DNA of 64,000 nucleotides from Podospora pseudoanserina (taxonomy: Eukaryota; Ascomycota; Sordariomycetes; Sordariales; Podosporaceae): the NCBI RefSeq assembly GCF_035222485.1, contig NC_085921.1, positions 2,170,001 through 2,234,000 of the forward strand. Reading direction: 5' to 3'. Positions 44,322-56,388 of this stretch are shown in pieces. Numbering within the stretch: the stretch's first letter is position 1; every line of letters begins with the position of its first letter. Below the pieces are notes generated by a model. That model saw only the letters and a list, made by a program, of their open reading frames with translations, ran no database searches and had not been told where the DNA came from. A program made the translations under genes and the position numbers.

Positions 44322-44587
44322 CTTCTCTTTAAACTTTATCATTCTTTTGATTCCACGCAACACCCTCCCATCCCTCCTCCTCCTCCTCCTCCTACACTAT
44401 CATGACCCTTCCTGTTGTCCCGGCCTATCAATCAACAAGCGACCTTTTCACACACATCACCAACCAATCACCACCCACCCCCAAAAAATTCCCCTATGAC
44501 GCCACAGCTTACAAGACCAACACCCTTTCCAATCAGCCGCACAGTGTCTTGTCAAAGCCCCCTCCCCCTTTCACCTTTTCTTGTCAG

Positions 44588-44615
44588 TTTTTTTTTTTTT
44601 TTCAAAAAAAAAAAA
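44588..44615 (+). repeat. Poly-T/poly-A inverted homopolymer
   Basis: A run of 14 T, one C, then 13 A. The arms are perfectly complementary with a one-base centre, so extruded DNA or RNA could fold back. Confidence 0.9.
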
Positions 44616-45312
44616 AGAATCTTAAATTTTCCACATCTCACATGTCTGTCCCAGAAGAACAAAATTCCTTCTTCAATTATTCTACTTTGCTCAACTACCA
44701 CACACACCCAAGTAGCAGCTTCTCATATAACCCAACCAACCCCAATCACGCCCCCATGGATCAACCCCCCCCCCCTGATCGGCAACACCATATGACGTAT
44801 TAATCCCGACGAACAAGGGGCCAGGCAGGCAACGTACGACACAACGAACGAACGGATTATTCAACACTCCCAAAAAATATCATTTTCCTTCCATAACCAC
44901 CATGATCCAGCCCAAAAGTAACGTCAAACTCCAACGACCCCAGCAAAAACATATAAAACTTCCGGTATGAACATATGCTTTCTTTCTCTTTCCTCCTCCG
45001 TATTATTAGACTTTGTGGCTCGCTAGAGTGTTCCTCAGTACCCCCTTATTGTTTTTTTTTTTTGGAAATCTTGTGTCGGGTTCTTTCTCAACTCTTGGAA
45101 GAGACGATGCTTCTGCTCATCGGAAGCAGTACCCGACCTCTGGGCCACCAAGGTTTGTGTATGGACGACACATCAACCAGTCAACAACAAACGCCCAGCT
45201 TCAGGGGTCGATGATTGTCATCTTGTCCATACCCTCGTGGACACCAGCATCCTTCTTCTTTCAAAAACAATATTTCGCTTCCTTCAACTCAACCACTCCT
45301 TCACCCCTCTCA

Positions 45313-46608
45313 TCACGCCCCAAAACCCTCCCCCCCATCCTCCACCCCAGGACTAAACATCGAGTCCGGCATATGATCATAATTGAACCCCGTCGGCGAC
45401 TCCCTCTTAAGCAATCCCCCACCATTCAAATGAACATGGCCCGCACCGGTCGCCGGGTCATCCAAATACGAAACCGGAAACGCAGTATCGGTCGGGGACG
45501 CATACAGAGCAGCCGAACCTGGGAAAGGAGTGTAAGTCTCAAACTAGGCCGGCAACAAGAACCCACCTCCCCCGTCGCCGCAGCAACCACCACCCGTCGG
45601 CGTGGCCGCTGCCCAAAACAGAGACTCACCAGGAGGATAAGCAATGCTCCCCTGCCGGTCACTCCCCGACGTGCTCCCCGGCCCTCCCGTCAATCCCTCA
45701 AACCCCGTCATCCCCGCCTGGAGTTGGTACTGACTCGAAGCGATGCTCGGATTCCTGCTCCGTGGTGATGCCGGTGTCAGAACCGGAGGTTGGCTCACCC
45801 CTGTTGTTGGCTGTCCGAAGGTGAACCCGGCTCCGAATAACTCGTTGCTGGTCTGCACATACCTCCGCGCCTCGTTGTTCAGCCACCGGTCAATGTTCGG
45901 ATCGTTGCATTTGGAGTGTGTCAGCAAGTGATGCTTTAGCTGGCCGACCTCGTGTACCAAGCCATTGAATTCCATCTGGAGGGCCGCATGCTGGGTTTCA
46001 AGCCCAACCTTGGCCTCTTCGAGTTCCGAGACAAAGACCTTTTTCTTTTCTCGGCACTTGCTAGCCGCGATGCGGTTCCGTTCGAGAAACTTGTTGCGTT
46101 TGTGTTCATCTTGCTCCATATTGGCCTCCTTCTTATTTTTTCGAGTCTTTCGCTTCTTATTTGGTGCATGACTTTGAAGGGCGTCTTCTGGGAGGGTGAT
46201 GTCGGTGGAAGTGCTCCCCGACTTGGAGGCTCGGTTCGACTGCGATTTGCTGGATGAGCTTCGTTGGGTGGATGGGCGGGACATCTCCATGGAGAGAATC
46301 TGCATATCGGCTTTGATGTCTTCGCCGTCGGGGTCTGGATGGTAGAGACCTGGGTCGACGAAAAGTTTTTGACCAGCGTTGGGATCCATGGTGGTGCCGA
46401 CTGGCCAGTCGAATGATGGACCGCCCAAGTCGATATCTGGATGGGGGTCATCTTGGGATGGAGAGGGCCCGAAGCCTAGCTTGTCGTCGTATGATGCAAA
46501 GTTGAGCTCCATGGGTTGCTCACCGACATTGTGGTCTGGTGTTTGATAGGCAGGCCTCTCTTCTAACTCGTCCAGGCATTGATCAAAGTAGTGGGTGGGC
46601 TCATCCAT
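45313..46608 (-). CDS. ATF/CREB-type bZIP transcription factor
   Basis: Sequence-specific nuclear regulator. Two exons, 46608-45630 and 45518-45313, 394 residues. The 111-base intron has donor GTGAGT and acceptor CCCAG. The basic region is at about 169-192 (HKRNKFLERNRIAASKCREK). The leucine zipper follows to about 230 (VSELEEAKVGLETQHAALQM, NGLVHEVGQLKHHLL). A conserved HSKCNDPNIDRWLNNEARRY block comes after the zipper. The N-terminus is acidic, as in activation domains. The C-terminus is Ser/Gly/Pro-rich. This group relates to fungal ATF/Atf1-like stress regulators; target genes are not deducible. The start is the first ATG; the frame stays open 10 codons upstream without ATG, so an upstream exon is possible. 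Confidence 0.85.
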
Positions 46609-46667
46609 CTCGCTGCTGTGATGGTCTGCTGGATTCACCCACTATGCAATGGACTGCCAGCTACAAC

Positions 46668-46754
46668 CAAGTGGTTGTTAATGAAATACCAAGTGGTCGT
46701 TAACGAAATACCAAGTGGTCGTTAACGAAATACCAAGTGGTTGTTAATGAAAAT
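46668..46754. repeat. Four-copy 22-base tandem repeat upstream of the bZIP gene
   Basis: Copies at 46668-46689, 46690-46711, 46712-46733 and 46734-46754 (last one imperfect). The unit is CAAGTGGTYGTTAAYGAAATAC. The two inner copies have CG at both variable places and contain the palindrome TCGTTAACGA. The two outer copies have TG at both. The array lies 60-146 bases upstream of the bZIP start codon, in its promoter or leader. Confidence 0.95.
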
Positions 46755-48950
46755 AAGGTGAACTCGATCTCTGCAGCAGAGTTCGGGTTTGATTTTTGAA
46801 GTCCTCAAACAAAACAAGGTTGATAAAGCTCGACAGGGCTTCTTGCTCTGGAAGGAAGACTGGAGCCGGTGCGGAGATAACCTCCGGCTAGCCTATCTTC
46901 GTTGGGCAGGCACCAGGTACGGGTTGTGCTGGCCGCAGTTAAACGCTTCTATATGGAAGTAAAGCTTCAGTCTCTATGTTGGCCGGGGGAGCTAAAGGAT
47001 GAAGGCAGGAGCGAAGCATCGAAATTTGAAAAACTGGCCGTCAGACATACTGTGATCCTAAGTTGGTGGTTTGTGGGGTGGGCTGTGTGTGGTGTGGCTT
47101 CTCGAAAAACGGTCTCTTCGGTTCACGGCTCGCTACGGGAATGTTGTGTGACCGCGTTTGGTCTGTCTCTCACCCTCGCCCCGAAGTAGGCGCATTCCTT
47201 TGTTGCGTTTTGCGGGAACTTGAATTGGTAAGTGGGAAGAAGCAAAGGAGTCTGTCTGTCTGTTACTGTCAGGCAATCGCTATAAGCCGATGGATGGGAT
47301 AGCGGGGTATAGGGTTGTGGTTGTGGTCGTGGTCAAGGAATCCTGATTCTGAGCGGGCATAGATCCGACAGCTGCGGGGAAACCCCAAGCAGCCCTAATG
47401 GAGAGAGGCCAGAACAAAGACAGGTCTCGAAGCCGAGCTACCAGCTGCATGTCCGATGAGCTTGCTGAGCTTCATGCAGCTTCGTCCCCGTCCAGCCGCT
47501 GAGCTGCACCAGCCGTGCCTGGGGCCGGACGGGGTTATGCTAGCAGGGCGGAACGGGGAGGCGAAAGACCCAAGGAGCTGCAGCAGAGGCGGAAGTCGCC
47601 TGTTTGGTGCCTTGATCAAATGTCAGGTGGTCCGGGTGGCATCAACCCCAACCGTCCTGGGCCGAGCTCGATCTTGTCCATGGGACAAGATCCGCCATTG
47701 TGCCCCAGCAGACAGACTGATGGCTTCCAGGTTGCGCGGGGCGGGGAGGGTGCTTGGGGCTACATGGTGTGTGTGTGCTGTGCTTCGACGGGAGCGGAGA
47801 AGTAGGTCTGCGCTCTACCTACCTAGTCTGTCGTGTAACACGGCCTGCGTATCGAGGTGAGGGTGGAGAGGAAGTTGCGGCCTTTGGTGGTTCTGGAATA
47901 TATGCCCCGCAGCATGAGAATGGGATTTGTTGAAATGCCATACCAGACCCAATAATCAAAAGTATTTATTCATCTGAGAGTCTTTTTCTTATCTTCATTG
48001 AAGACCATTGCTGAAAAGTTATTCAATTGATCAGCAAAATGGGCGCACTGGGGAACACACCGCTGTCCTTGATACAATCAAATTCAAGGCCCATCAAATT
48101 CATGAAGATATTTTCGTTCAAGGTTGGTTTTTTGCTCGACTCGGAGATAGCATTCCTGCTTTCCAGGTTGGTCGGCAGCAGGGCCCACTTGGCACCGGAA
48201 CCAGCCCGCTGGCTGACAGGGGTCGGCTTGCTGCCAGTGCCAGACATTAGAGCTTCACTGGGCTCACCTTAGCTTAGACCTTCCCGAACACCTTCCTGAT
48301 CAACACCGACAGATACAAGTACGTGAAAACAGGACAAAGGGCCATGTACCGGGGAGAATTACCCTATCGACCTAGCTCGGCAGCCATCATGCAGATGCTC
48401 CGCGCGCTTTCTTGCTTAGGATGCGACTATCATACGACTCAGTTGAGCGCGGTGCTCGATGCTCTGCATAGAAGACAGGATATGTGGATTATGAAACTCC
48501 CACGCTGAAACCTGCTCGAGAGAGTACGTCTTTTGATCTGCCAACCCGATAATCAACTCTCTCAACAAGCTTCACGATGTTTCAGGGTCATTAGCTATCC
48601 TTGAAGGCCCTCCATCCCCAAATCCCCGTCTGACAAACCAAGCGATCTCCCAAGGAAGTGGAAGACGGACGCCACCTCCGCATTTTCCAGTTCCACTAAC
48701 AAGGAGCCCTGGTTCTGGAGAAGGATGTATAGCTTCCTAGATATGGATTTTGATTTGAAAGATCCATTGTGGCGGCCAAGTAAGGAAATTTTACACATGA
48801 TCTTGTAGAAAAGAACAGCAGCATCAAGATCTCTCCTGGGGACAATGCTGTCTACGTCCACCTACCAGGTGAGGTTGAAACAGGATGCTGTGCCAAGAAA
48901 GTCAAGACGGTCCCACAAGACGCCATTCACACTTTGGGCTAGCGCTCCAC

Positions 48951-48969
48951 TGCCTGCCTGCCTGCCTGC
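48951..48969 (+). repeat. TGCC tetranucleotide run
   Basis: Nearly five copies of TGCC, about 215 bases upstream of the RPA3 start. Confidence 0.9.
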
Positions 48970-49184
48970 AAGCACGGGCCAAACTCTATTTGGTCGCCGC
49001 TCATAGGTAGGCGTGCCAGGCACCACCTCGCCAGCCTCAGACATCTACTTCAGGGACCGATCAAAACATCCGCCAAATTTTCTGCAGGTACTTACTTTCA
49101 AGAAGAGTGGAAAGAAACGACCACCGACATACCACGAAACACAGTCAAAAATCTTCATAACAGCGGATAATAAAAACACACGCC

Positions 49185-49788
49185 ATGGAGACCTCAACAC
49201 CAAGAGTTACCTGTGCCTACCTCAACTCATACGTCGGCAGGAATGTTATGGTCGTGGGCAAAGTCGCCCAAATCCGCGGTGAAGACGCCATCATCGACGC
49301 CGACGGCAACATCTCTTGCAAGCTGAATCGCGTAAGCTTCTCCCCCTCATCCATCTTGTCTCTCCTTCAAGCTTCCCCACACAACCAATCCAACCTAATC
49401 GACCACAACATGCACAAGATCGGATCAGAACACATAACCACACAGACATATCACCTCTGCAGCTCCCCGCATTATCCACAACCACACGCAGACAAACAAC
49501 AAGCTTTCCGAGCAAGCAAGGCTAACATGTTGTTACCCTCTGTAGGATGCCCACCTGGTCCCGGGCAACGGTGTCCAAGTCATTGGCAAAGTAAACCCAG
49601 ACCTGTCAGTCAAAGTCCTCAGCTCCCTTGACCTGGGCACGGGCGTTGGTGAGTGTTTTTTGCTTGCATGTCCTCCTCCTTGCCACAGATAACACTGACA
49701 GGTTTGGTTTTCAACAACAGACTACAACCTTGCCAACACAGTGGTGGAGATAACACATCAGCACAAGAACTTGTTTACCAACGAGTAG
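49185..49788 (+). CDS. rfa3: Replication protein A small subunit (RPA3/Rfa3)
   Basis: Smallest subunit of the nuclear single-strand DNA-binding RPA trimer used in replication and repair. Three exons: 49185-49331, 49546-49648 and 49721-49788, 105 residues. Intron 1 is 214 bases (donor GTAAGC, acceptor GTAG). Intron 2 is 72 bases (donor GTGAGT, acceptor ACAG). The joined protein is one OB fold: TPRVTCAYLNSYVGRNVMVV, GKVAQIRGEDAIIDADGNIS, then GNGVQVIGKVNPDLSVKVLS and the C-terminal helix YNLANTVVEITHQHKNLF. Length and the closing helix match fungal Rfa3. Neither junction alters the fold. Confidence 0.87.
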
Positions 49789-51657
49789 ACGTCATACGGA
49801 ACTTAATAGAGCATATACCTAGTTTTTTTATTTTTCCTTTTCTAGCAACTCGAGATCGGAGATCCTTTCATGGAAGCATGACTCGACTTTTTTTTTGTCT
49901 GTGGCTCATAGATAATGGCAAATAGAGCTATTGGCTTGCTGATAAATCTATACATTCTCTCAAACTGTTGGGAACACACAGACGTTGGATACGAGGCCTC
50001 ATCCCATCTCAGTCTCTTTCTCGCCTCCACACTGACCATCTGCTCTGCCCTTGAGGTTCTTCTTGTCGTCCCTCGCCGCACCCCCTTTCCCCTCACCTCT
50101 TGTCGCCCTGACCCTGTTTTTCTGCCCAAGCTCCCTGCTGCTGGTGCTCCCCTCGCCGATTCTACCCGCGGAAACCTGTGGTCTAGCCCCTCAGCGAAAG
50201 GATCCGACGATGGCATGTGATGGGGTTAGGAGAACCTACATTGATTGATCAGCGAGTGCGAGGCCTGAAAGCGGTTATTTCGCTGCCTACTGAATAGGTG
50301 AGTCGCCTTTGTATTCACAGTACGTATAGACATGGCTTTTTTCAAGCTTACGGGTCCATACACACAACGGCAATATGTTTATAATGTAACTCATAAAATG
50401 TGCCCCTTCTTCCCGGCCTATATCATGAATGACAGGACAAGATATGGCTTTCGTGAATAAAGTGTCGTGGTCTTTGACTGTTGTACAACAGCCCGGGATT
50501 CTCACAACATCACCAGTTACGGAAAAACCGCTTCATACCCGTCCGTTACTCTGGTCAGAGAGACCTTTGAAGGATCTTAAACCGGAACCCTCCCCCCCAC
50601 ACACATACCAAAATCCGGAGAGCACATTTCGTGAATCTCTTACCCTCATCGCACAAGGACCACTATTACAGCCAAGAAATCTTCATGTCATCTCAGTCAA
50701 ACGGGCTTGTCCAGCTCTTACACTCAAGGATACCTGGGAATGCGCGATTATTAGTTCATTTCAAAAGACAGATATACCCACTGTCACTCGGAGTCCGTCC
50801 TACGATCACCAGGAGAGCCAGACTGGGGGAGTACAGTAATGAGGATCTCCTCCTCTGAGAACAGTGCCAACACATCTAGTGACAGTGAGTGGTTTAAGAT
50901 TCATAAAGACACTTGGCAAAACAAAATTCATCGTTAATGAGATGTAAACAAGCGACAGCCGCAATATGCAGACCCCCCTCCCGTCCCCCTCCCTCCCGCC
51001 TTCACACACAACACGAACACACAGACAACCCCCCCCCCTCATACACTCAATATCAATACTCTTTGCTTTGACATTTGACTAACACTAAAGCTAAAGTAAC
51101 TCACACCTCCCCATCGCTGCAAAAACTCCCTCCCCTTTCCCTCCCCAAATCATAGTGATGTAATGCCATCACAATTCCCCAAAAAACGCGCTCAGTCCCT
51201 TCTTCCAACCCAGAACCAGATCTCCTGTTCCCCTTTTCCAGAACACCCCCACCCAATCCATCCATCCAGGCTATGCGGTTCAAAAAGAAAAAAAAGAAAA
51301 CCACTTGTTATTCCCCTATCCCTTTTCCAAAACCACCGAACCACTCCTATTCTTGCATCAACATATAAAAAACAAAAAGAATAAAAGCAAGACAGAAAGA
51401 AACCGAAAAAAACAACATTGTTGCTGATTTGTTGTTGTTGTAGTCGCATAAAAAATAAAAAGTCGAAACAAAAGTGGGTATCTACTCGACATCATCGAAA
51501 GTGGAATGTGTCGTTTTGTTGCGCATCAAGACGGCGCTCGTTGGCCGTGCCTGTGTTGCTTGTCGTAAAATCGGAAAAGTTATCGTGAGCGAAAAAATCG
51601 TATTCGACTGCAGGCGAATCAGGACAAGGTTGCTTGGTGGGAAGGCCATCTTCCTAA
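49789..51657. other. 1.9-kb intergenic region between convergent genes
   Basis: It holds the RPA3 and Ams2-like 3' ends. Two ATG-started frames, 49915-50220 (101 codons) and 50429-50839 (136 codons), have no recognisable domain and are not called as genes. The 50980-51330 part is C-rich, with C8-C9 runs. Confidence 0.45.
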
Positions 51658-54600
51658 TTAGTATCCCTTTCCAGCACCATGTTGTTCCGCCCATGTGTTC
51701 TCGTCCAGTGGCGCTCCGAATTCGACACCACCTTGACGTTTCCGCCTGGTAGAGGGCGGCGAGCTAGGCTGCATGGCCAACTCGGTACCGAGAAGATTGT
51801 CGAAATCGATTGCATTGGTGCTTTCGAGGAGTTGTTGGGCGAGTGCGGCCTCGTCCAGATCTTGAAGGCTCCCGAGATCAATCTCAGGCAGCCTATGGGA
51901 AGGTGATCCGGTGGTGAAGTTGTTGGCTTCGCTCAGGAGCTGGGCGAGGTTCGCGGTGAAGGGTGATTCGAAGTGCTGTGCATCATCGTCATGCACAAAA
52001 TGTGCCTGGGTAGGGGCGTGTCGGGGACTTCGTCGTCTGCCGGAAGAGCTGGGGGGAGCCAGCAGGCCGTGGTTGGATCCCGATCGGGGAGTGGTGATCC
52101 TGCGGGCGGTCATGTAGACATCGATCGGCGATTTGACAATGCTTCGATGGGACCGCATCGACCTAGAGACACTCCTTGTTATGGGGCGATGACTGGGCGT
52201 CGGCCGGGTTGGTGTCCTGAACACACCGGCGGCAGTGGAACTGGGAGGTGGAGTGGATGGGCATCGGGGAGGTGTACCAAACAACTCTTGATCGAGCTGG
52301 TCGCCGCCGTTGGCTGGCGTACCAGTGCGCGCTGGAAGAGTGTTGTGGTTTTCTTTGCCCGATGTAGCGGACTTGGCCACCTGACCGTGAGTGACTGTTT
52401 GTGTGGCATTTGCCGAAAGCTCCCCAAGAACCCGGGGCATTGCATCCTTCCTAGGTGACGGGAAGAGCAGCCTTCTTGTGCTGCCGAGATCATCTTCAAC
52501 TGCTATGGGGCTGTCCGCTGTTCCACTACCCCTCGAGTGAGTTGATCCCGGCAAGCGCTGTTTTGGGGAGCTCCGCAAGTTTAAAAGCTTGTCATCGGTC
52601 GTGATTGTGTTGTGGCTTTCTGGTAGCGTCCCGTTCTCAGGGATGCTCTCAGGAATGTTTTCTTCTGGTGACTCATGGTCCAATGGGCCAGCAGGGTCCG
52701 TCGTGAAGTAGGCTTCCGAGGTGGGATTCACCGGCCCATCGCTTTTGGCCCGTGACTTCTTCTTGCTCTTGCCTTCGCGCCTCTTACGGCTTTGGTTGAG
52801 GCGGGCGGCATCCTTCTCCCACCGGTCAGGCGGGCGGTGATTTCTGAACTTGGCAAGCCATATGCCACAAGCTAGCCACTAGGTTAGTTTGATTGCGAAA
52901 GGCTTAAAGTCGGCCGAGACAAAACTTACGATTGCACAAGAGGGTTTCAACCCACACCTTCTTGTCGTCCTTAGTACCAAGATTCTTCTTGACCAATCGA
53001 TACGCCGCTGGCTGGCCCTCCGCATCCCGCTCGAGAATGTCAATCATGGTAACGAAACCTGGCTTATCCGAAAACTCATAGAACGGCGGGATTCCCTTGT
53101 GCTCTTGGATCCATATCTTACGCCAAGTAGGCGTCTCAATTGCGCCGCAGTTGTTACAGAATGGGGGGGATTCCCCTCTCATGATGGCAGACTCCAACCG
53201 CTCCTTGATAGTCTGTTTCTTGACCAGGTTCTTGCTGTAGCGAGGCGCGTCAAAATCACTCGGCGGGCACGGGGCCTCGGACATGAATGGCTGCGGCAAA
53301 GTCAAGATTGGCTCGTTCCCGACATCGCTGGCTGGGACGGTCGGGACTCCAGGGTCTTGCGAGGCTGGGCGCGAAGGCGGTCTAGATGTTGGCGGAAGAG
53401 GCTGCTGCTGGTGGAAGCAAGGTTCGACAACCTCGCGGCTCTCCATCACCGGCAGCGGCGCTGCAGGAACTGACACCTCTCGAGGCGACTGAGCAGGCTC
53501 AGAGGCCCTGGCGAAACCGTTTCCGACATGGTTGTTGTCCAAGTCCGCGGTGGGCCGCACGGAACCGTTCATGCTCCCAGGCGGCTGCTCGAAATGTGGA
53601 GGAAGAGCCGATTCCTGGCTCAGGCCATAATGTTGGGTTGTCGGTTGCGCCTGTGCTGGTTGTACCGGCGCCTCCTGCTCCGAAACCACCGGGTTCGGGG
53701 CAGTGTGCGATCTTTTCAGGGACCGGGCGTTTCGTTTCTTTGGCGCTGGCTGATCGGACGGGATGGAAGCTGTCGGCCGTTCCACGGCTTGATGGGAAGC
53801 AGGAGGTGGTGATGGCCGGTGTGTGGTAGGTGGGGGTGTTGGTCGGTTCAAGGTCTTAACACGCCCAGCGGGGTTGAAGAGGCTCTTGGTTGGGAGCAGT
53901 TCTGGCGGGCCAGGGTTCACTTCTTGGAATGTCACCTCCTGTTGCTGCGACGCAGTACGAACTCGACTATTCTTGCGGCTGTTGGGTTTGCTGGTCATGG
54001 GCACAGGTACGGGCTGGGCGATCTGCATCTGCGCAGGCATGGGTCCAGAAAGCTCCTGCATCCGTGGTGGGGGTAGGTCCGGCATCATATCATCCTCGTC
54101 GAAAAAGTCGTCAAGACCGCCGCTCATAAAGCCGGAGTCGACATTCCGCATGGGCATCGGAGGAAGAATCGGACTCGACGCTGGTGGACTAGACCGGAGG
54201 TAGGGGGTCGTGCGCGGGACTGGGGGTGAGGAGCCCAGGTCACCAACGCTGTCTTCGGGCGAATAACCTTGGTCTGGTGATTGACCAAATGATTCGACGG
54301 GTGAGCGGGCGTCCTGGCTCATCTCGTGCATGGGTAGTTGGGGCTGTCTATGTTGAAAGACGGGGATATTCTCCATTCCAACGGACTCGGACCGAGCCTT
54401 GTGGCCTACCATTCTTCTCCTTTGCTGCTGCTGCAAAAGAGCCCCATCAGGTACTGGTGTTGGCGCACGAGGGACATCTTGAAGATGGTTAGGCGTCGGG
54501 GCGTCGTTTCCTGAACCAATGGGTCTCATGGTGCGCAATGACCCTGAGGTACTGGCAGCTACTCTGAGTGAGTCTGGTGCAGAACCAAACGGCACAACGG

Positions 54601-55834
54601 CTGCATAGTCTGCCCGGATAACCTTTGCCCTTTTCTTCCGTGGGCCTTCATCACCGTCAGTGGCTTCCTCTGCCGCCGACGTGTTGCCCTCTGCAGCCGA
54701 TTTGCGCGGACGGCCTCGTGGTCTGCCGGTTGGCGGTCGTTGCCTTCTACTTCTCGTTGAGGTTCGTGAGGACGGCCGGGAAGGACGCGCTTGTGGTTGC
54801 ATCTCGACTACATTTTCTGTCGGCTGCGGTTGAGGTGCTGGTGAGGGAGCGCTATGGATCGGGGTGTGCGTCCTCGGGGGGTCAGGGACTGTGGCGACGC
54901 CAGGAAGGCCGTGGGACGCAGGCGGCGTCGGAGCCGCTGGCTGGGGCTCAGGCGGTGGTATACTCGATGGCCGATTCATATATGGAGGCGCACTATCACT
55001 TCTCATCTCCATCGGCCGAGGTTCATGCATCGGGTGGCTGAAGTGGTGATTATGCTGAGTGTGCTGATTGGGCTGACTGTGAGGGTTGTGTTGATTGTGG
55101 TGATAGCCGTGATTTTGGACCGGAGCAGGAGGAAGCGCTGGCGATGGTACCTGGGCCACATTCGAATTCTGACCAAACATTTGGCTGGACTGAACAAACG
55201 AGTTCCACTCCGAGTTGTCGTCGACGGGCATCTGAGAAGAGTTTGACAGGTTAAAGCCCTCCAGGGCTGAAAAATCTGGTCGTGGTGGCGCCTTTGCAAC
55301 CATTGTCAACTTGAGTTTCACCTCGAGTGTTTCCCGGCTCCCGCTGCTGAGAAGGGCGAGCAGATTGCGGGTTACTCGCCCTGGGACCAATTGTTGTTGT
55401 GCCGCCTCGTTGTTCGGATCCAGCCCCCGTGATAGCATCCCTTGCCCTACCAGGGGCACATCGGGTTCTGAAAAGTCATATGCATACACACTGTAGTCGT
55501 TCTCTTCCTGGTTGACGATCTCAGGGCTGGACTGGGCGACAGCCTGAAGACATGTTCGGAGGTCCACCACGCCGATTGTGGTTCTTTCGTCGAGTGGAAT
55601 TGTCTGGATGTGGAGCAGGTGAGGCCAACGAGCCAAGCAGTTGACCTGGCTATCTCGATCGAAGGTATACTGCACCTTCACTTCATGACATTAGATCTGT
55701 GTGGCTGGTCAGGGCATGGCAAACTCACATCCCATCGGCCTCGTCTGGACACCGAAATCTTCGACTCCGGCTGGCTGGGCAACCATGTGGTGCGAGGGCG
55801 CCTGCTGCTGCCACGAGTTTGTTGGAGTGGCCAT
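51658..55834 (-). CDS. Ams2/Spt21-like GATA-type zinc-finger factor
   Basis: Predicted chromatin regulator of histone-gene expression, by analogy with fission-yeast Ams2 and budding-yeast Spt21. Three exons: 55834-55729, 55680-52930 and 52871-51658, 1356 residues. The introns are 48 bases (donor GTGAGT, acceptor GAAG) and 58 bases (donor GTAAGT, branch CTAAC, acceptor CTAG). Residues of about 35-170 form the Spt21/Ams2 N-terminal domain (LKVQYTFDRDSQVNCLARWP). A Gln/Pro-rich middle contains the AT-hook-like PTGRPRGRPRKS. The zinc finger has CNNCGAIETPTWRKIW and LLCNPCGIWLAKFR, giving Cys877-X2-Cys880-X70-Cys951-X2-Cys954. The loop is far longer than the 17-18 residues of classical GATA fingers. 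Intron 2 falls between the last two Cys. The C-terminus is basic and then disordered. Confidence 0.85.
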
Positions 55835-56363
55835 GGTCACATATAGATCCCACGACACCGCGTCGCTCGCTCTGCAAGCAATTGGCGACAGGAATAGGTG
55901 CGGGCGCCGACTCGACGGTGGTCGGCTCGGGGTGTCGGGTGGTGGGAGGCGAGTTTGGGTGGAGAGACGGAGGAGAGGTTCGTTAATTGAGATCTCGAAG
56001 TAGGGTGGGCCGAATTTGAGAGGCTGGTTTCATTCTGCAGAGCGCGTCCCGGCGAGACGCACCCAGTCGCGTCGGTGGGTCCAACCGTCAACGACCCCTG
56101 CGCTCGAACCGTTTGTCTTGCAGCGAATGCCCCGCCAAACACCAGATAAGCTTCAGGAAGAGATGGAAACTGAGAGCACTTTACTGGGAGTGCGTGTTTG
56201 TATAGGAGTATAGCTGTCGTCGTGGGCTCGGTCAATCGCTAGTTGCTTTTTCCAAACGGCAGGGCAGTTATCAATGCTCTCGTTCACAACTCGAATAATT
56301 GTTGGCGTAGCGTGGCTGCATCCAAACATGGGGGGGCACAATGACGCGAAGTGGGCCTTTCCG

Positions 56364-56388
56364 TGCCTTGCCTTGCCTTGCCTTGCCT
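56364..56388 (+). repeat. TGCCT pentamer array
   Basis: Five perfect copies of TGCCT followed by a broken sixth. Confidence 0.95.

Larger units (their letters stand above)
44301..45312. other. Intergenic: tRNA 3' flank and bZIP 3' flank
   Basis: About 1 kb of T/C/A-rich sequence. A 133-codon ATG frame (44402-44803) crosses a T14-C-A13 homopolymer pair and is not credible as protein. No other gene is seen. Confidence 0.5.
46609..49184. other. 2.6-kb divergent region between bZIP and RPA3 genes
   Basis: The longest gene-free stretch. It holds the 22-base repeat array next to the bZIP gene, several AGCTGCA words at 47440-47505 and a TGCC tetramer run at 48951-48969. Frames of up to 134 codons (47456-47860) show no family resemblance. 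A noncoding transcript or a long regulatory region for the bZIP gene is possible. Confidence 0.4.

Noticed and set aside
44402-44803. 133-codon ATG frame after tRNA-Phe
   Set aside because: Crosses a poly-T/poly-A pair giving FFFF...KKKK; not protein-like.
45013-45768. 251-codon plus-strand frame
   Set aside because: Antisense to the bZIP gene's last exon and intron.
47456-47860. 134-codon ATG frame between bZIP and RPA3
   Set aside because: No recognisable motif; GC-rich chance frame.
50429-50839. 136-codon ATG frame between RPA3 and Ams2-like gene
   Set aside because: No domain or neighbour context; could be tested but not supportable.
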